IMG/VR virus record: IMGVR_UViG_3300044808_000083 | Coordinates: 1 to 35,713 of that record | DNA: 35,713 nucleotides | Reading direction: 5' to 3' (one strand) | Source: a virus | Shown here: positions 1 through 6,881 of the stretch, piece by piece | Layout: the number at the start of each line of letters is the position of its first letter | How positions within the stretch are numbered: position 1 is the first letter of the stretch | The notes under the pieces: generated by a model | What the model was told of the DNA's origin: nothing | What the model saw: only the letters and a program-made list of their open reading frames with translations | Databases searched by the model: none | Program-made: the position numbers and the translations under genes

Positions 1-360
1 TCACTCGCCGGAGCCGATGGCACCGAAGATCTGGTGCCAGCCGCGCTGGTAACGGATCCAGCGCTTCGTCATGACGCGGCCCTGGTTCCGGAGGGAAATG
101 CACCGGGCGAATTCTTCGTGCGTCACCTTCCGGAAGAGTTTGTAACCGGGCGAGCCAGGATAGGAGAAAAGCGTCGGCGGGACCGTGGTGTCGTTCTCGG
201 CCAGCACCCGCAGCTCGCGATCGGTAAAGCCTTTCTCCTCAAGCTGGCGCCGCGTCATCCAGCCGCCGTGCTCGGAGAGGACCTTCACCAGGTCAGCCAT
301 CCGGCCGATCGGCTGGGGCGGCGCCTTGCGCTCGTAATCGAGATCGAGTTGGGCAGTCAT
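1..360 (-). CDS. Small winged-helix-like phage protein
   Basis: A 119-residue protein. The ATG at 360 is chosen over an upstream in-frame ATG at 423, which would run into the opposite-strand gene at 380. Residues about 20-65 have the pattern of a small winged-helix domain: a GGW-TRR-L turn, a GFTDRELR recognition-like helix, then a wing containing SPGYKL. Short proteins of this type are common in phage early operons, where they probably bind DNA; the target is unknown. It is the last gene of the leftward operon in view. Its stop codon is the first three bases of the window, so nothing beyond it can be seen. Confidence 0.7.
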   Translation of the reverse strand: MTAQLDLDYERKAPPQPIGRMADLVKVLSEHGGWMTRRQLEEKGFTDRELRVLAENDTTVPPTLFSYPGSPGYKLFRKVTHEEFARCISLRNQGRVMTKRWIRYQRGWHQIFGAIGSGE

Positions 361-379
361 TTCATGCTGGCCTTTCGCA

Positions 380-661
380 ATGCCTCGCCCCGCCGTAAAT
401 ATCCCCGTGGACGAGTTGCCCATTTACGACCTTCTCGCTGATGCCGAAGGGTGGGAGCTGAGCGGTCCAGCGCTGGAGAACGAATTGCGCTACCCTCTGA
501 CCGAAGACGGGATCGAAAGCGCGAAACGAATGGTAGGCTTCCTCTCGCAAGTCACGGGAGCCGAGCTGCGCATTCATGGCGCCGGATCCGCAGGGATTAT
601 AGAGACGAAAACTTACCGCCGCGGCGTGCGTCCGACGAAGAACGACCTCGGCGACGTGTAA
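380..661 (+). CDS. DUF2188-like small protein, opposite to the early operon
   Basis: A 93-residue acidic protein whose codon use looks genuinely coding. The C-terminal half (residues about 45-90) resembles the DUF2188 pattern: a helix with spaced K/R, then a strand reading AELRIHG, a Gly-rich turn, and a closing strand with a TYRR signature. DUF2188 proteins have no established role. It is the only rightward gene inside the leftward early operon, and its start lies 19 bp from the divergent start at 360. No clear Shine-Dalgarno sequence precedes the ATG. The antisense frame is also open but its translation looks unnatural. Confidence 0.5.
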   Translation: MPRPAVNIPVDELPIYDLLADAEGWELSGPALENELRYPLTEDGIESAKRMVGFLSQVTGAELRIHGAGSAGIIETKTYRRGVRPTKNDLGDV

Positions 662-711
662 TCGCTCCCGTTTCGGCGCGGTCGGCGTGCTCGTTGGGCC
701 GAAATGAGCCG

Positions 712-1047
712 TCATACGAATTCGAACTCGATCCGGTTGACGATTTTCGATCGGCGCACGCGATGATGGCGACAAAACATGGCGATGAACTCGCTTTTCC
801 CCATCGAGACAAACCCTTCACGGCGGACGTCGGAGCGCTTCATCGCCGATAGCCTCTCTGGATTGGTCTTTAGGATCCGGATCGGGCAAATCCGCTGGAC
901 CTTCTCGCCCTTCTTCAGGCCCTGCGATTTCACAACCGCGCAGACCAGCTCACCGGGCTTTAGGAACCACCAGCCGAGGCGCCGCGTGACCGTTTTCGTT
1001 CGGCCATACATCTGCGGCGTCGTGAGAGAGAAGCTCATGTTCCTCAT
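712..1047 (-). CDS. ASCH-domain-like protein
   Basis: A 111-residue protein resembling phage ASCH (PUA-like) proteins: an N-terminal MSFSLTT strand, the RTKTVTRR segment, a GWWFLKPGEL strand, a lysine-rich LKKGEKV loop, and a C-terminal REGF---F---FCRHH segment ending in IEFEFV. ASCH folds are thought to bind RNA or nucleotides, with some members acting as amidohydrolases. The start at 1047 has a good Shine-Dalgarno sequence (GGAGG six bases upstream) and overlaps the stop of the upstream gene by 4 bp (ATGA). The family call rests on the motif pattern; the substrate is unknown. Confidence 0.7.
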   Translation of the reverse strand: MRNMSFSLTTPQMYGRTKTVTRRLGWWFLKPGELVCAVVKSQGLKKGEKVQRICPIRILKTNPERLSAMKRSDVRREGFVSMGKSEFIAMFCRHHRVRRSKIVNRIEFEFV

Positions 1048-1742
1048 AAATCCTCCGAGCTCGCCGCGAACCTCAGCGCGCCGATCTCGCGGAGCGCCGT
1101 CGTTATGTGATCGTCTTGTTTCGACCCGCGCTTGAGCGTGGAGAGGACCGTTCGCGCTTCCAGGAGCGCATCATTCGCCAACGTCAGCAGGCGCTTCAGC
1201 TCGTCGATTGGTTTGGCATCGAGCGAGGCCGTCCCGGCCATCGATTCAGGCTCTTGCTCCTGCTCGGCTCGCGGCGCCGATCGCACCAGATTTCGCTTCG
1301 GTTTCTTCTTCAGCAGATGGAGCTGCTCTTGGACAGTTCGAAGCCCGTCGTCATTAAAGACTCGCCGCGCCTCAGCTTCAGTCAGCTCGAAGACGCGCTT
1401 GAATTTCTGTTCCGTGATCCCTTTCGTGATCGTGACGACCGCGATCCGGCCTTCGTAGAGCCGCACCTGGTCACCATAAGGCAAACCGACGAGCCTTCGC
1501 GCGCCGGGTGAGCTGTCTACCACGAGATAAGGGTAGAGAAGCTTCCGTCCGATCCTCTCAAACGACTCCAGCGTCTCGCGCGTAAGATAAGGGTGATCGG
1601 CAAGGATTTTCCCAAGCACGGTGGCGTCATCATCCACCAGCTTGCAGAGAATCTTCCCCGCTCGTTTCCAGGACTCAATTCCAGCTTTAACGAGCTCACA
1701 GAACTCCGCGATCCGCGGGTCCGCTTTAACGGGAGCGTGCAT
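1044..1742 (-). CDS. Conserved-looking phage protein, unknown function
   Basis: A 232-residue protein. Residues 1-135 form a mixed helical and strand region with a strand-rich centre (about 70-110). After about 150 comes a charged, low-complexity linker with EQEQEPES, then a helical C-terminus (about 175-232) of possible coiled-coil character. I do not recognise the family. It is coupled by a 4-bp overlap to the ASCH gene and by a 17-bp overlap to the HNH-like gene upstream, so it is clearly part of the operon. No catalytic signature is visible. Confidence 0.65.
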   Translation of the reverse strand: MHAPVKADPRIAEFCELVKAGIESWKRAGKILCKLVDDDATVLGKILADHPYLTRETLESFERIGRKLLYPYLVVDSSPGARRLVGLPYGDQVRLYEGRIAVVTITKGITEQKFKRVFELTEAEARRVFNDDGLRTVQEQLHLLKKKPKRNLVRSAPRAEQEQEPESMAGTASLDAKPIDELKRLLTLANDALLEARTVLSTLKRGSKQDDHITTALREIGALRFAASSEDL

Positions 1743-2205
1743 TGATTGCCCCTCCTGCAGCCATCATCTGAAATACTTGGCGCGACCGCTTCCGATCCCG
1801 CTGCGCGTCGCGGCACGCGAGGCCTCGGAGGATGCAGTAAATTTCGCGCTCGCCAGCGCTCATTCGGGCCCAGAATCGCCGCGAACCTCGGACTCGAGCC
1901 CCGAATACACGATCGACTGGCCGCCCTCGCAGCCCCGCCTTCCACAGCGTCCAGACATTCGGCGGCACCTTTTTCACGCATCGCAGATTGTTGATGTCGC
2001 AGTTCCTGCGATCGCCGTCCTTGAACTCGATAACGACTGAGCGATCGATCGGTCCGTGGTGAAAAGCCCACACCGCGCGATGCAGCAGCGCCGCCCCGCC
2101 TTTCACGTGATCGCAGCGCCAGTAGCCCAGCCGATTCGGAGAATACCAGCGGCCATTGAAGTATCGGCGCGGCCGCGCATCACGTCGCACGATCGGGACC
2201 TTCAT
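1726..2205 (-). CDS. HNH-endonuclease-like protein with altered active site
   Basis: A 159-residue protein with an HNH_3-type core at residues about 40-75: an LLHRAVWAFHHGPI helix followed by a KDGDRRNCDINNL segment. In active HNH_3 enzymes the second segment usually reads His-x-Asp-Gly-(Asn/Asp). Here the His position is Phe (EFKDGD), while the Asp-Gly, the closing Asn-Asn-Leu and the first-segment His remain. That suggests loss of nicking activity or use of another residue. HNH proteins are common in phages, including next to packaging genes, but this one sits in the early operon. Its start overlaps the GemA-like stop (TAATG). Confidence 0.6.
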   Translation of the reverse strand: MKVPIVRRDARPRRYFNGRWYSPNRLGYWRCDHVKGGAALLHRAVWAFHHGPIDRSVVIEFKDGDRRNCDINNLRCVKKVPPNVWTLWKAGLRGRPVDRVFGARVRGSRRFWARMSAGEREIYCILRGLACRDAQRDRKRSRQVFQMMAAGGAINARSR

Positions 2206-2726
2206 TAAAACGGCAGCGCCTCCTGTTTCACATGCGGCCGGCCGCCGCGGCGGAGGAACCGCTTCAGCTCCCCCATAATTATGATGAGCTGCTGGTAGCT
2301 CATCTGGCCCAGCTCCGGCAGCGGCTGCGTGGGACTCAGCCTCAACATCCGCCGCGCCATCGAGCGCATGTAATCCTCGTCGACGTCGCTCTCCCGGCAG
2401 ATCTCACGCAGATTGAACGCTACCCGGCGCGCGTCATCCCCGTAGAGGCGCATATTCCAGTAGATCGATTCCCCCACGATCGTTTCGAAGTGGGCCATCG
2501 CCGCGGTGAAATCGCGTTTCCGGTCCAGGTCGAGCGTCGACCGTTTCCCGGTGGCCACTTCCAGCTCGTTCTCATACCAGACCCGCTTCGTCGCCGCCTT
2601 GTCGGCGCCCTGCAGCAGCGTTGCATCGAGCTGGCAGGCTCGTTTCCAGGCTGCCTCCACCATCGGGCGGTAATGGCCCTGCTGTTTCGTCGAGAAGCCG
2701 CGCTGAAGTTTGCTCGAGTAGGCCAT
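2205..2726 (-). CDS. GemA-like (DUF1018-like) early regulator
   Basis: A 173-residue, mostly helical protein. The C-terminal part (about 115-165) reads like the end of Mu gp16/GemA (DUF1018): DEDYMRSMARRM, then a loop and a helix YQQLIIIMGELKRFLRR. Its place at the far end of the early operon, beyond Gam, also fits GemA in Mu, which modulates host gene expression and supercoiling. The N-terminal half (KLQRGFSTKQQGH) is less like the family, so this is a tentative call. A generic phage helical protein is the alternative. Confidence 0.45.
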   Translation of the reverse strand: MAYSSKLQRGFSTKQQGHYRPMVEAAWKRACQLDATLLQGADKAATKRVWYENELEVATGKRSTLDLDRKRDFTAAMAHFETIVGESIYWNMRLYGDDARRVAFNLREICRESDVDEDYMRSMARRMLRLSPTQPLPELGQMSYQQLIIIMGELKRFLRRGGRPHVKQEALPF

Positions 2727-2727
2727 T

Positions 2728-2958
2728 TTAGTAACGGCAGGCCTTCTGTTGCTTCCGCGTGAGTGGGCGCCCCAGGACGATCGCCGCGCGGCGGTTCAGC
2801 TCGCGAAAATGCCCGTGCGATCTGCATCGCGTGAAGCTCTCGAGCAGATGCGCAGGCAACTTCGCAGCGCAGCCCGCGCAGAAGAAATCGCTCTCCGCCT
2901 TCGAGGCTCCGCAGCCGCAGGCCGTCCCTTTAGGTATCGCGGGAGGATGATCGTTCAT
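2728..2958 (-). CDS. Small zinc-ribbon protein
   Basis: A 76-residue protein. Residues 14-30 carry CGCG and CAGC knuckles, a likely four-cysteine zinc site, followed by an Arg/His-rich helical tail (RCRSHGHFRELNRR) suited to nucleic-acid contact. The start at 2958 is set by the 4-bp ATGA overlap with the upstream stop; a much longer frame upstream is antisense-like and rejected. The function is unknown. Similar small zinc proteins occur in many phage early operons. Confidence 0.6.
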   Translation of the reverse strand: MNDHPPAIPKGTACGCGASKAESDFFCAGCAAKLPAHLLESFTRCRSHGHFRELNRRAAIVLGRPLTRKQQKACRY

Positions 2959-3278
2959 ATTTGGACCGCGAGAACCTCCGAGTGATCTCCGCGCTTCGCT
3001 TCGTGCGCGAGTTCGCCGAGTCGAGCTATGTCGGTGAGCAGATCTCCAGAGCACTCCTCGCCCAGCGAATGCAGATTCTCGGTCAGCGCCTTTTCCGCGG
3101 CTTCGACCAGGTTGTCTTGTTCGCTGATGTCGTCGCTCAGCACCTCGAGCAGACCAGTCAGGAATTCGAAATGCGGTCGGAGCGGAGCATCGATCGGCAT
3201 CCGGCTGATCGCGACCTCCAGCTCCGTCACCCGGCGCCAGGCGTCCTCCCAAGTGTAAGTCCGTCCGTTAATTTCCAT
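2955..3278 (-). CDS. Small acidic helical protein, unknown function
   Basis: A 107-residue acidic protein. It starts MEINGRTYTWEDAW and continues as long amphipathic helices (residues about 15-100) with regular Leu spacing, so it may form a coiled coil or helical bundle. I do not recognise a family. It overlaps its upstream neighbour by 11 bp and its downstream neighbour by 4 bp. Confidence 0.6.
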   Translation of the reverse strand: MEINGRTYTWEDAWRRVTELEVAISRMPIDAPLRPHFEFLTGLLEVLSDDISEQDNLVEAAEKALTENLHSLGEECSGDLLTDIARLGELAHEAKRGDHSEVLAVQI

Positions 3279-3732
3279 GGTTTGATCCCTTCATTCGCTC
3301 GCGCCACTCCCGCAGCGGCCTCGAGATGTGGTGCGCCTCCGCTTCCGCGGCCGGATCCCGCTCCACTGCGATCGCAGCGCCGGTCGCATCGGTGCGCGAC
3401 GTCGTCTCGATCGCAGCCCGCGGCCGCACCGCCTTGCGCGAGATCAGCACCAGGTCCCGGAACGATTCCGGATCCCGCATGATCTTCGCGAACCGAAGCG
3501 ACCAATTCGAAGACTGCGTCTTGTTCTGCTGCCGCATCAGCGCCACGGCCGGCGCGATGTCTTTGGCCGTGAACGCGCCGCCCGTCGAATCTTTCAGCGG
3601 CTCCATCACGAAGAGGAAATCCCGCCAATTGTTCATCTCCATCATGCCTGGCGGGAAATAGTCCACGCGCAGCGCGGCGAGCAGCGCCCGGTGCAGCTCC
3701 ACGATCTCCTGGGGAACGAGCGCGTAGGTCAT
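3268..3732 (-). CDS. Hypothetical early protein
   Basis: A 154-residue protein. The first ~95 residues are helical (VPQEIVELHRALLAALR, later SNWSLRFAKIMRDPESF) and the tail is Arg/Ala/Glu-rich and probably disordered. No catalytic motif is visible. It overlaps the membrane-protein gene upstream by 4 bp. The family is not recognised. Confidence 0.6.
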   Translation of the reverse strand: MTYALVPQEIVELHRALLAALRVDYFPPGMMEMNNWRDFLFVMEPLKDSTGGAFTAKDIAPAVALMRQQNKTQSSNWSLRFAKIMRDPESFRDLVLISRKAVRPRAAIETTSRTDATGAAIAVERDPAAEAEAHHISRPLREWRERMKGSNHGN

Positions 3733-3923
3733 ATCCGCACAGTGTCCCGTTGCTTCTCATGTAACCGCTCCACCAGCCCCATCTCCGCGTCCCGCACGCC
3801 GCGGCGCCAGGCCGCCCACGCCACGCACCAGGCCAGCAACCCCTCAAACGCCACGAACGCCGCGATCAGGGCGAAGCCCTGCCAGGTCGGCAATTCGAGA
3901 AAGGCTTCGAGGAGATGTTTCAT
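3729..3923 (-). CDS. Small single-pass membrane protein
   Basis: A 64-residue protein with one hydrophobic helix (about residues 17-40, WQGFALIAAFVAFEGLLAW) followed by a basic segment (WRRGVRDAE) and a charged tail, so the C-terminus is probably cytoplasmic. The start at 3923 is supported by the TAATG overlap with the preceding stop; the upstream in-frame ATG at 3986 would overlap that gene. The role is unknown. Small membrane proteins in early operons can act in host takeover or superinfection exclusion. Confidence 0.6.
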   Translation of the reverse strand: MKHLLEAFLELPTWQGFALIAAFVAFEGLLAWCVAWAAWRRGVRDAEMGLVERLHEKQRDTVRI

Positions 3924-4102
3924 TATAGCTCCCGCACTTCCACCTTCACTGCGCGCACGCCGTATTTGCGCCGCCACCAGTGCCACTTTTGCGTTGGATC
4001 AGATCCGAGAAATTGAGCGATCGACTCGCGCCGTGTCCCTTGTATGTAGGTGAGCCAGCCACTCCTGCTCTTTATCCCCCACATCCATCGCCGCGCTTTC
4101 AC
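3923..4102 (-). CDS. Small basic protein, GTG start
   Basis: A 59-residue basic, Trp-rich protein ending in WHWWRRKYGVRAVKVEVREL. The GTG start at 4102 has a strong Shine-Dalgarno sequence (AGGAGG, five bases upstream) and overlaps the J-domain gene stop by 4 bp (GTGA). The stop overlaps the next start (TAATG). Coupling at both ends makes it very likely real despite its size. The family is unknown; the basic, aromatic C-terminus would suit nucleic-acid binding. Confidence 0.65.
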   Translation of the reverse strand: MKARRWMWGIKSRSGWLTYIQGTRRESIAQFLGSDPTQKWHWWRRKYGVRAVKVEVREL

Positions 4103-4680
4103 TGTCCCCTCCTGGTTGCGAGCGCGATGTCTTTCGCCTGCGTTACCTGGACGAATGCTTCGCTCGAGCCGCCGCTATCCGGATGCGTTGCGCGCGCCTT
4201 GCGCCGATAGGCATCGAGGATCTGTTGCTCAGTCGCATCCTGGCTTATCTCGAGGATTTCCCAGCAGCTCGGGCCGGTCCGTTCCTCGAGCGCCATGTAA
4301 CCGGCGAAAGCTTGCTCGATTGAGCCGACGCCCCAGCGTTCCTGGCCGCGCAGCGCTTCGATGTGTTTCGTGATCGCGCGGATGTTGTCCTGAACGTGGC
4401 GCCATTTATCGCAGGCCAGGACCACACGCTTTTTGCCGAGTGTGAAATAGACCGCCACGCCCGGATCCCGTGGCTGAGGCTGTCCTCCGTGTGGCAATCC
4501 ATCGCGCCGCAGCGCCAGGTTTGAGGAGATCACCGGATTGGTGGCGCTGAGCCGGCGCAGCTCGGCGAGCACGTCCGCAACGCAACGAGCGATGGAAAAG
4601 TCCCCAAAGTTTGAGACGCGTTGAAAGCTGTTCCGCTTCCAGCTAAGCGGCCATTGCAGAGGGAATGCGTGCTCGCTCAT
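4099..4680 (-). CDS. J-domain (DnaJ-like) phage protein
   Basis: A 193-residue protein with a C-terminal J domain (residues about 138-190). It has the SCWEILEISQDAT opening, helix II (QQILDAYRRKARATH) and the HPD motif at 166-168 needed to stimulate DnaK ATPase. The N-terminal ~130 residues match no chaperone domain; they include VAVYFTLGKKRVVLACDKW and look like a separate domain. Phages use J proteins to recruit host DnaK for replication-complex remodelling (as lambda DnaJ/DnaK do) or virion assembly. Here the early position points to replication or host takeover. It is coupled by 4-bp overlaps to its neighbours. Confidence 0.8.
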   Translation of the reverse strand: MSEHAFPLQWPLSWKRNSFQRVSNFGDFSIARCVADVLAELRRLSATNPVISSNLALRRDGLPHGGQPQPRDPGVAVYFTLGKKRVVLACDKWRHVQDNIRAITKHIEALRGQERWGVGSIEQAFAGYMALEERTGPSCWEILEISQDATEQQILDAYRRKARATHPDSGGSSEAFVQVTQAKDIALATRRGQ

Positions 4681-4994
4681 CAGAACAGCCTCGCCCCCGA
4701 AATGGGATTGAAGAACGCGTGGTGAAAACTATGCGGGCGCCGATAACCATCGAGCAACACGTCGACGCTGAAACTGTCCAGTCCCTTTACGATGCCGCCC
4801 TTCTCTGCACACTTGCGATGCGGAAATCCTAGCTGACGAGCCCGTCGGCTCCACTCAACGCGCTGGCCGAGTTTGAACCGCTGATCCGCTTGGATCAGCC
4901 ACATCATGTAGTCCTCGATCAGCGTGAGCTTTGCCTTTATGTCTTCGATTACCGCGGCTGTCCGCTGTTCGACGCTCTTCTCTGCCTTCTTCAT
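4680..4994 (-). CDS. Small early protein, unknown function
   Basis: A 104-residue protein. The N-terminal helix (residues 1-45, KAEKSVEQRTAAVIEDIK) is followed by a domain with FKLGQRVEWSRRARQ and a strand-rich end (GLDSFSVDVLLDGYRRPHSF), suggestive of a small SH3-like or KOW-like barrel. The ATG at 4994 has a good Shine-Dalgarno sequence (GGAGG) and overlaps the upstream stop. The long upstream extension of this frame is rejected because it translates to Arg-rich antisense-type sequence. Confidence 0.6.
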   Translation of the reverse strand: MKKAEKSVEQRTAAVIEDIKAKLTLIEDYMMWLIQADQRFKLGQRVEWSRRARQLGFPHRKCAEKGGIVKGLDSFSVDVLLDGYRRPHSFHHAFFNPISGARLF

Positions 4995-5251
4995 GATGTT
5001 TTTCCTCCTGCGGTGGCGGCCGCGTCGGCCGCGATCGTGACGACGTTGACGTGCCCGCAATCCCAGCACGCCGGCATGAAGTAGGCGGCTGCGGCGGGAT
5101 CTATCACCGCGCACTTGTCAGCCGCCTGGAGCTGGAAAATCGCGCCGCACTTCTCGCACGTGAATTTCACTCCCGCCCACGGCGGCGGCGGCGATGGATC
5201 TACGGCGATCGCGATCTTCTGCTGCGGTGCGCTCGTCTCGGTCGCGCTCAT
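4991..5251 (-). CDS. Small zinc-ribbon protein
   Basis: An 86-residue protein with two CxxC knuckles, CEKC (about residue 32) and CWDC (about 62), spaced as in a treble-clef or rubredoxin-like zinc ribbon. An Ala/Thr-rich tail follows. The start at 5251 is coupled to the upstream stop. It is the second zinc ribbon in this operon. The function is unknown, but such ribbons often bind nucleic acid or protein. Confidence 0.6.
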   Translation of the reverse strand: MSATETSAPQQKIAIAVDPSPPPPWAGVKFTCEKCGAIFQLQAADKCAVIDPAAAAYFMPACWDCGHVNVVTIAADAAATAGGKTS

Positions 5252-5478
5252 CGCCGACCTCCAAACACACGATCCCACTCCTCGCGATTGAGAGGTTCCG
5301 CCGAGATCAGCCGCCGAAATCCTTTCTTATAGGTGGCGGCCTGGACGGCCGAGGCGCGGTTCTTCGTCTTCGACGGGAATGTATGCCGCTCCGGCCCGCG
5401 AGCTCCGGCTCGCTCGATCGTCACGCGAAACCCATGCGGCTTCTGCGCCGCCGTTGTTGCCCAGGGCGCCAGACTCAT
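5248..5478 (-). CDS. Small basic early protein
   Basis: A 76-residue basic protein (MSLAPWATTAAQK...). The middle reads GFRVTIERAG and HTFPSKTKNRASAVQAATYKKGF, a short strand pair plus helix that resembles small phage proteins with an AP2- or integrase-N-like fold; that comparison is weak. The start at 5478 is set by the 4-bp overlap with the upstream stop. Confidence 0.5.
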   Translation of the reverse strand: MSLAPWATTAAQKPHGFRVTIERAGARGPERHTFPSKTKNRASAVQAATYKKGFRRLISAEPLNREEWDRVFGGRR

Positions 5479-5657
5479 TGGGCACCGCCTTCCGCCGGCT
5501 TCCAGGAGCATCCGTTGAGCAACGGTGAGCAATCCGGGATGCCGTGAACCGGGCACTTCGGCTTTGCGAGCGCGGTTTTGATCGTCCGCGCGGCCTCCGT
5601 CTTTTTGTGTCGCGCAATGTTCAGCGACCGCGCCAGTGCGTTACCCCGACGTCTCAC
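5475..5657 (-). CDS. Small Cys-containing early protein, GTG start
   Basis: A 60-residue protein with an Arg/Lys-rich first half and Cys residues in KCPVHGIPDC and NGC, possibly a metal site. The GTG start at 5657 overlaps the Gam stop by 4 bp (GTGA), so translational coupling is likely. The family is not recognised. Confidence 0.5.
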   Translation of the reverse strand: MRRRGNALARSLNIARHKKTEAARTIKTALAKPKCPVHGIPDCSPLLNGCSWKPAEGGAQ

Positions 5658-6220
5658 GCCGCCCTCCGATCTTCCACTGGCACCGCGAGCCGCTGCGGAT
5701 CCGCCGGATCCCGCTTCGGGTCGATGAAGAAGGTCTCATGCTGCTCGACACGCGTTCCGATCCCGGCCAACTCCTCCGGCGAGTAGGATTGTTTCAGCAC
5801 GTCCTTATCGACGGCCTCCTTCACCACGATCACGCGCGCGGCGTCTTTCGGCGCCCAATGCTCTTTGATCGCCTCGAGCACCTTCTTCCACGTCCAGGTG
5901 CGATTCAGGAGCACCAGCGTCGGATTGCCGGTGCGGAATCCGAAGAAGGCGAAGCTCGTCTCCGAGCTCTTCCGCTTTGCTGGCAGCAGCTCCTCGCGAT
6001 GCGTCGCGGCGTATTTTTCCGCGCGGAGGACGGCCGTTTCCATCTTCTCGCGCAGATCCGTTATGTCTGGGTCGAACTCATCGCGGATCGCCAGTAGCTT
6101 CGCGTCGCGCCGGCCTTCCAGTCGCTCCTTCGCCAGCTGCATCGTCACGATGCTTTCCACGATCCCGTCAAACTCCGCGCGAGAGCGGATCTCCGAGATT
6201 GCTTTGATTCTTTTCGTCAT
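5654..6220 (-). CDS. gam: Gam-like host-nuclease inhibitor
   Basis: A 188-residue protein of about the Mu Gam length (~175). The N-terminal two thirds is a long helical region (ERLEGRRDAKLLAIRDEFD). The C-terminal part has the Gam pattern: SFAFFGFRTGNPTLVLL, then a long insert, VKEAVDKDVLKQ, and the closing ETFFIDPKRD. Mu Gam is a Ku-like dimer that binds double-stranded DNA ends and blocks exonucleases after infection. Its presence downstream of transposase and MuB is the standard Mu arrangement and strongly supports a transposable phage. A CCTAACGA octamer sits just before its start. Confidence 0.8.
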   Translation of the reverse strand: MTKRIKAISEIRSRAEFDGIVESIVTMQLAKERLEGRRDAKLLAIRDEFDPDITDLREKMETAVLRAEKYAATHREELLPAKRKSSETSFAFFGFRTGNPTLVLLNRTWTWKKVLEAIKEHWAPKDAARVIVVKEAVDKDVLKQSYSPEELAGIGTRVEQHETFFIDPKRDPADPQRLAVPVEDRRAA

Positions 6221-6238
6221 GTCGTTAGGTCCTCTTTG

Positions 6239-6442
6239 TTATTTGTCGCTGATCGCCACCGTTGGGATGGCCATCCCCTTGTTCCGCAAATTGATTTCCG
6301 CGAGCTTCAGCGGCCACGCGCAGCAATCCCCGACGAACCCGCTCAGGTCGTCATCGCGGTGCGTTGTTTGGCATTCCTCCTTGCAGCAAATGCACCGGCC
6401 GGGCCCCGGAATCACTGGCTGGATCTGGAGCCGCACCTTCAT
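6239..6442 (-). CDS. Small Cys-rich protein
   Basis: A 67-residue protein with five Cys residues clustered as CICCKEEC and DCCAW, likely a metal-binding or disulphide site. I do not recognise a family. Its start overlaps the upstream stop by 4 bp, and an 18-bp gap separates it from the Gam start. Confidence 0.5.
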   Translation of the reverse strand: MKVRLQIQPVIPGPGRCICCKEECQTTHRDDDLSGFVGDCCAWPLKLAEINLRNKGMAIPTVAISDK

Positions 6443-6651
6443 CGTGAAGCCTCCTGGAATGCCGGCGGCGCCAGCTGCGCCCGCAGCCTGGTCATCGCAG
6501 CAATGTGCGCGTCGAGCACGGCGGCCATTAGCTGCTTCGCGTCGGGATCCGCGCAGCGCAGCGCGAATTGGTTCACCGCCTGGCGCGCGTCACTTAGCGC
6601 CTGCGACGTCGCTGCCAGCGCGACCTTTGTCTTCCGTTGCGCCGCCGTCAT
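6439..6651 (-). CDS. Small Ala-rich helical protein
   Basis: A 70-residue protein that is almost entirely helical and Ala/Gln/Leu-rich, likely a short coiled coil or helical hairpin. It has 4-bp ATGA overlaps on both sides. The function is unknown. Confidence 0.5.
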   Translation of the reverse strand: MTAAQRKTKVALAATSQALSDARQAVNQFALRCADPDAKQLMAAVLDAHIAAMTRLRAQLAPPAFQEASR

Positions 6652-6881
6652 CGCCGCGCCCTCCGGCTTTGTTTCGTTAAGGCCCGCTCGATCACGTCCG
6701 CGACCGGCCGCTCGCCCCAGCCCGATCCTTCGATGGAGCCGTTCTTTGTCTCAAAAACGAGCCGCGTCGCCCGGACGCCATCGCCACTTGTGAAAAGTTC
6801 TTTCGCGATTAGCCGGGCCAATCTGCGTTCGGCGTTGGGCGTTCGGCGTTGGACGTTGGACGTTTTCCCCGTCTTCCTCAT
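6648..6881 (-). CDS. Small early protein with repeat-encoded N-terminus
   Basis: A 77-residue protein. Residues about 6-19 (NVQRRTPNAER) are translated from the heptamer array at 6825-6866. The rest includes IAKELFTSGDGVRATRLVFE and a basic tail (TKQSRRARR). The start overlaps the MuB-like stop (ATGA). The ancestral start may have been further in, with the repeat later pulled into the frame. Confidence 0.5.
   Translation of the reverse strand: MRKTGKTSNVQRRTPNAERRLARLIAKELFTSGDGVRATRLVFETKNGSIEGSGWGERPVADVIERALTKQSRRARR
6825..6866. repeat. Heptamer array (gcgttcg/gcgttgg/acgttgg)
   Basis: Six consecutive 7-bp units of the form RcgttSg or similar, with no spacer. It lies inside the 5' end of the coding region at 6648-6881. 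Its unit differs from the other arrays but the period is the same. Confidence 0.9.

Noticed and set aside
362-775. Minus-strand frame antisense to 380-661
   Set aside because: Unnatural composition and no coupling to neighbours; the plus-strand frame looks like real protein.
3227-3847. Long minus-strand frame overlapping 3268-3732
   Set aside because: Gly/Arg/Ala-rich, ignores the 4-bp overlaps of the gene at 3268-3732, and lacks a plausible start.
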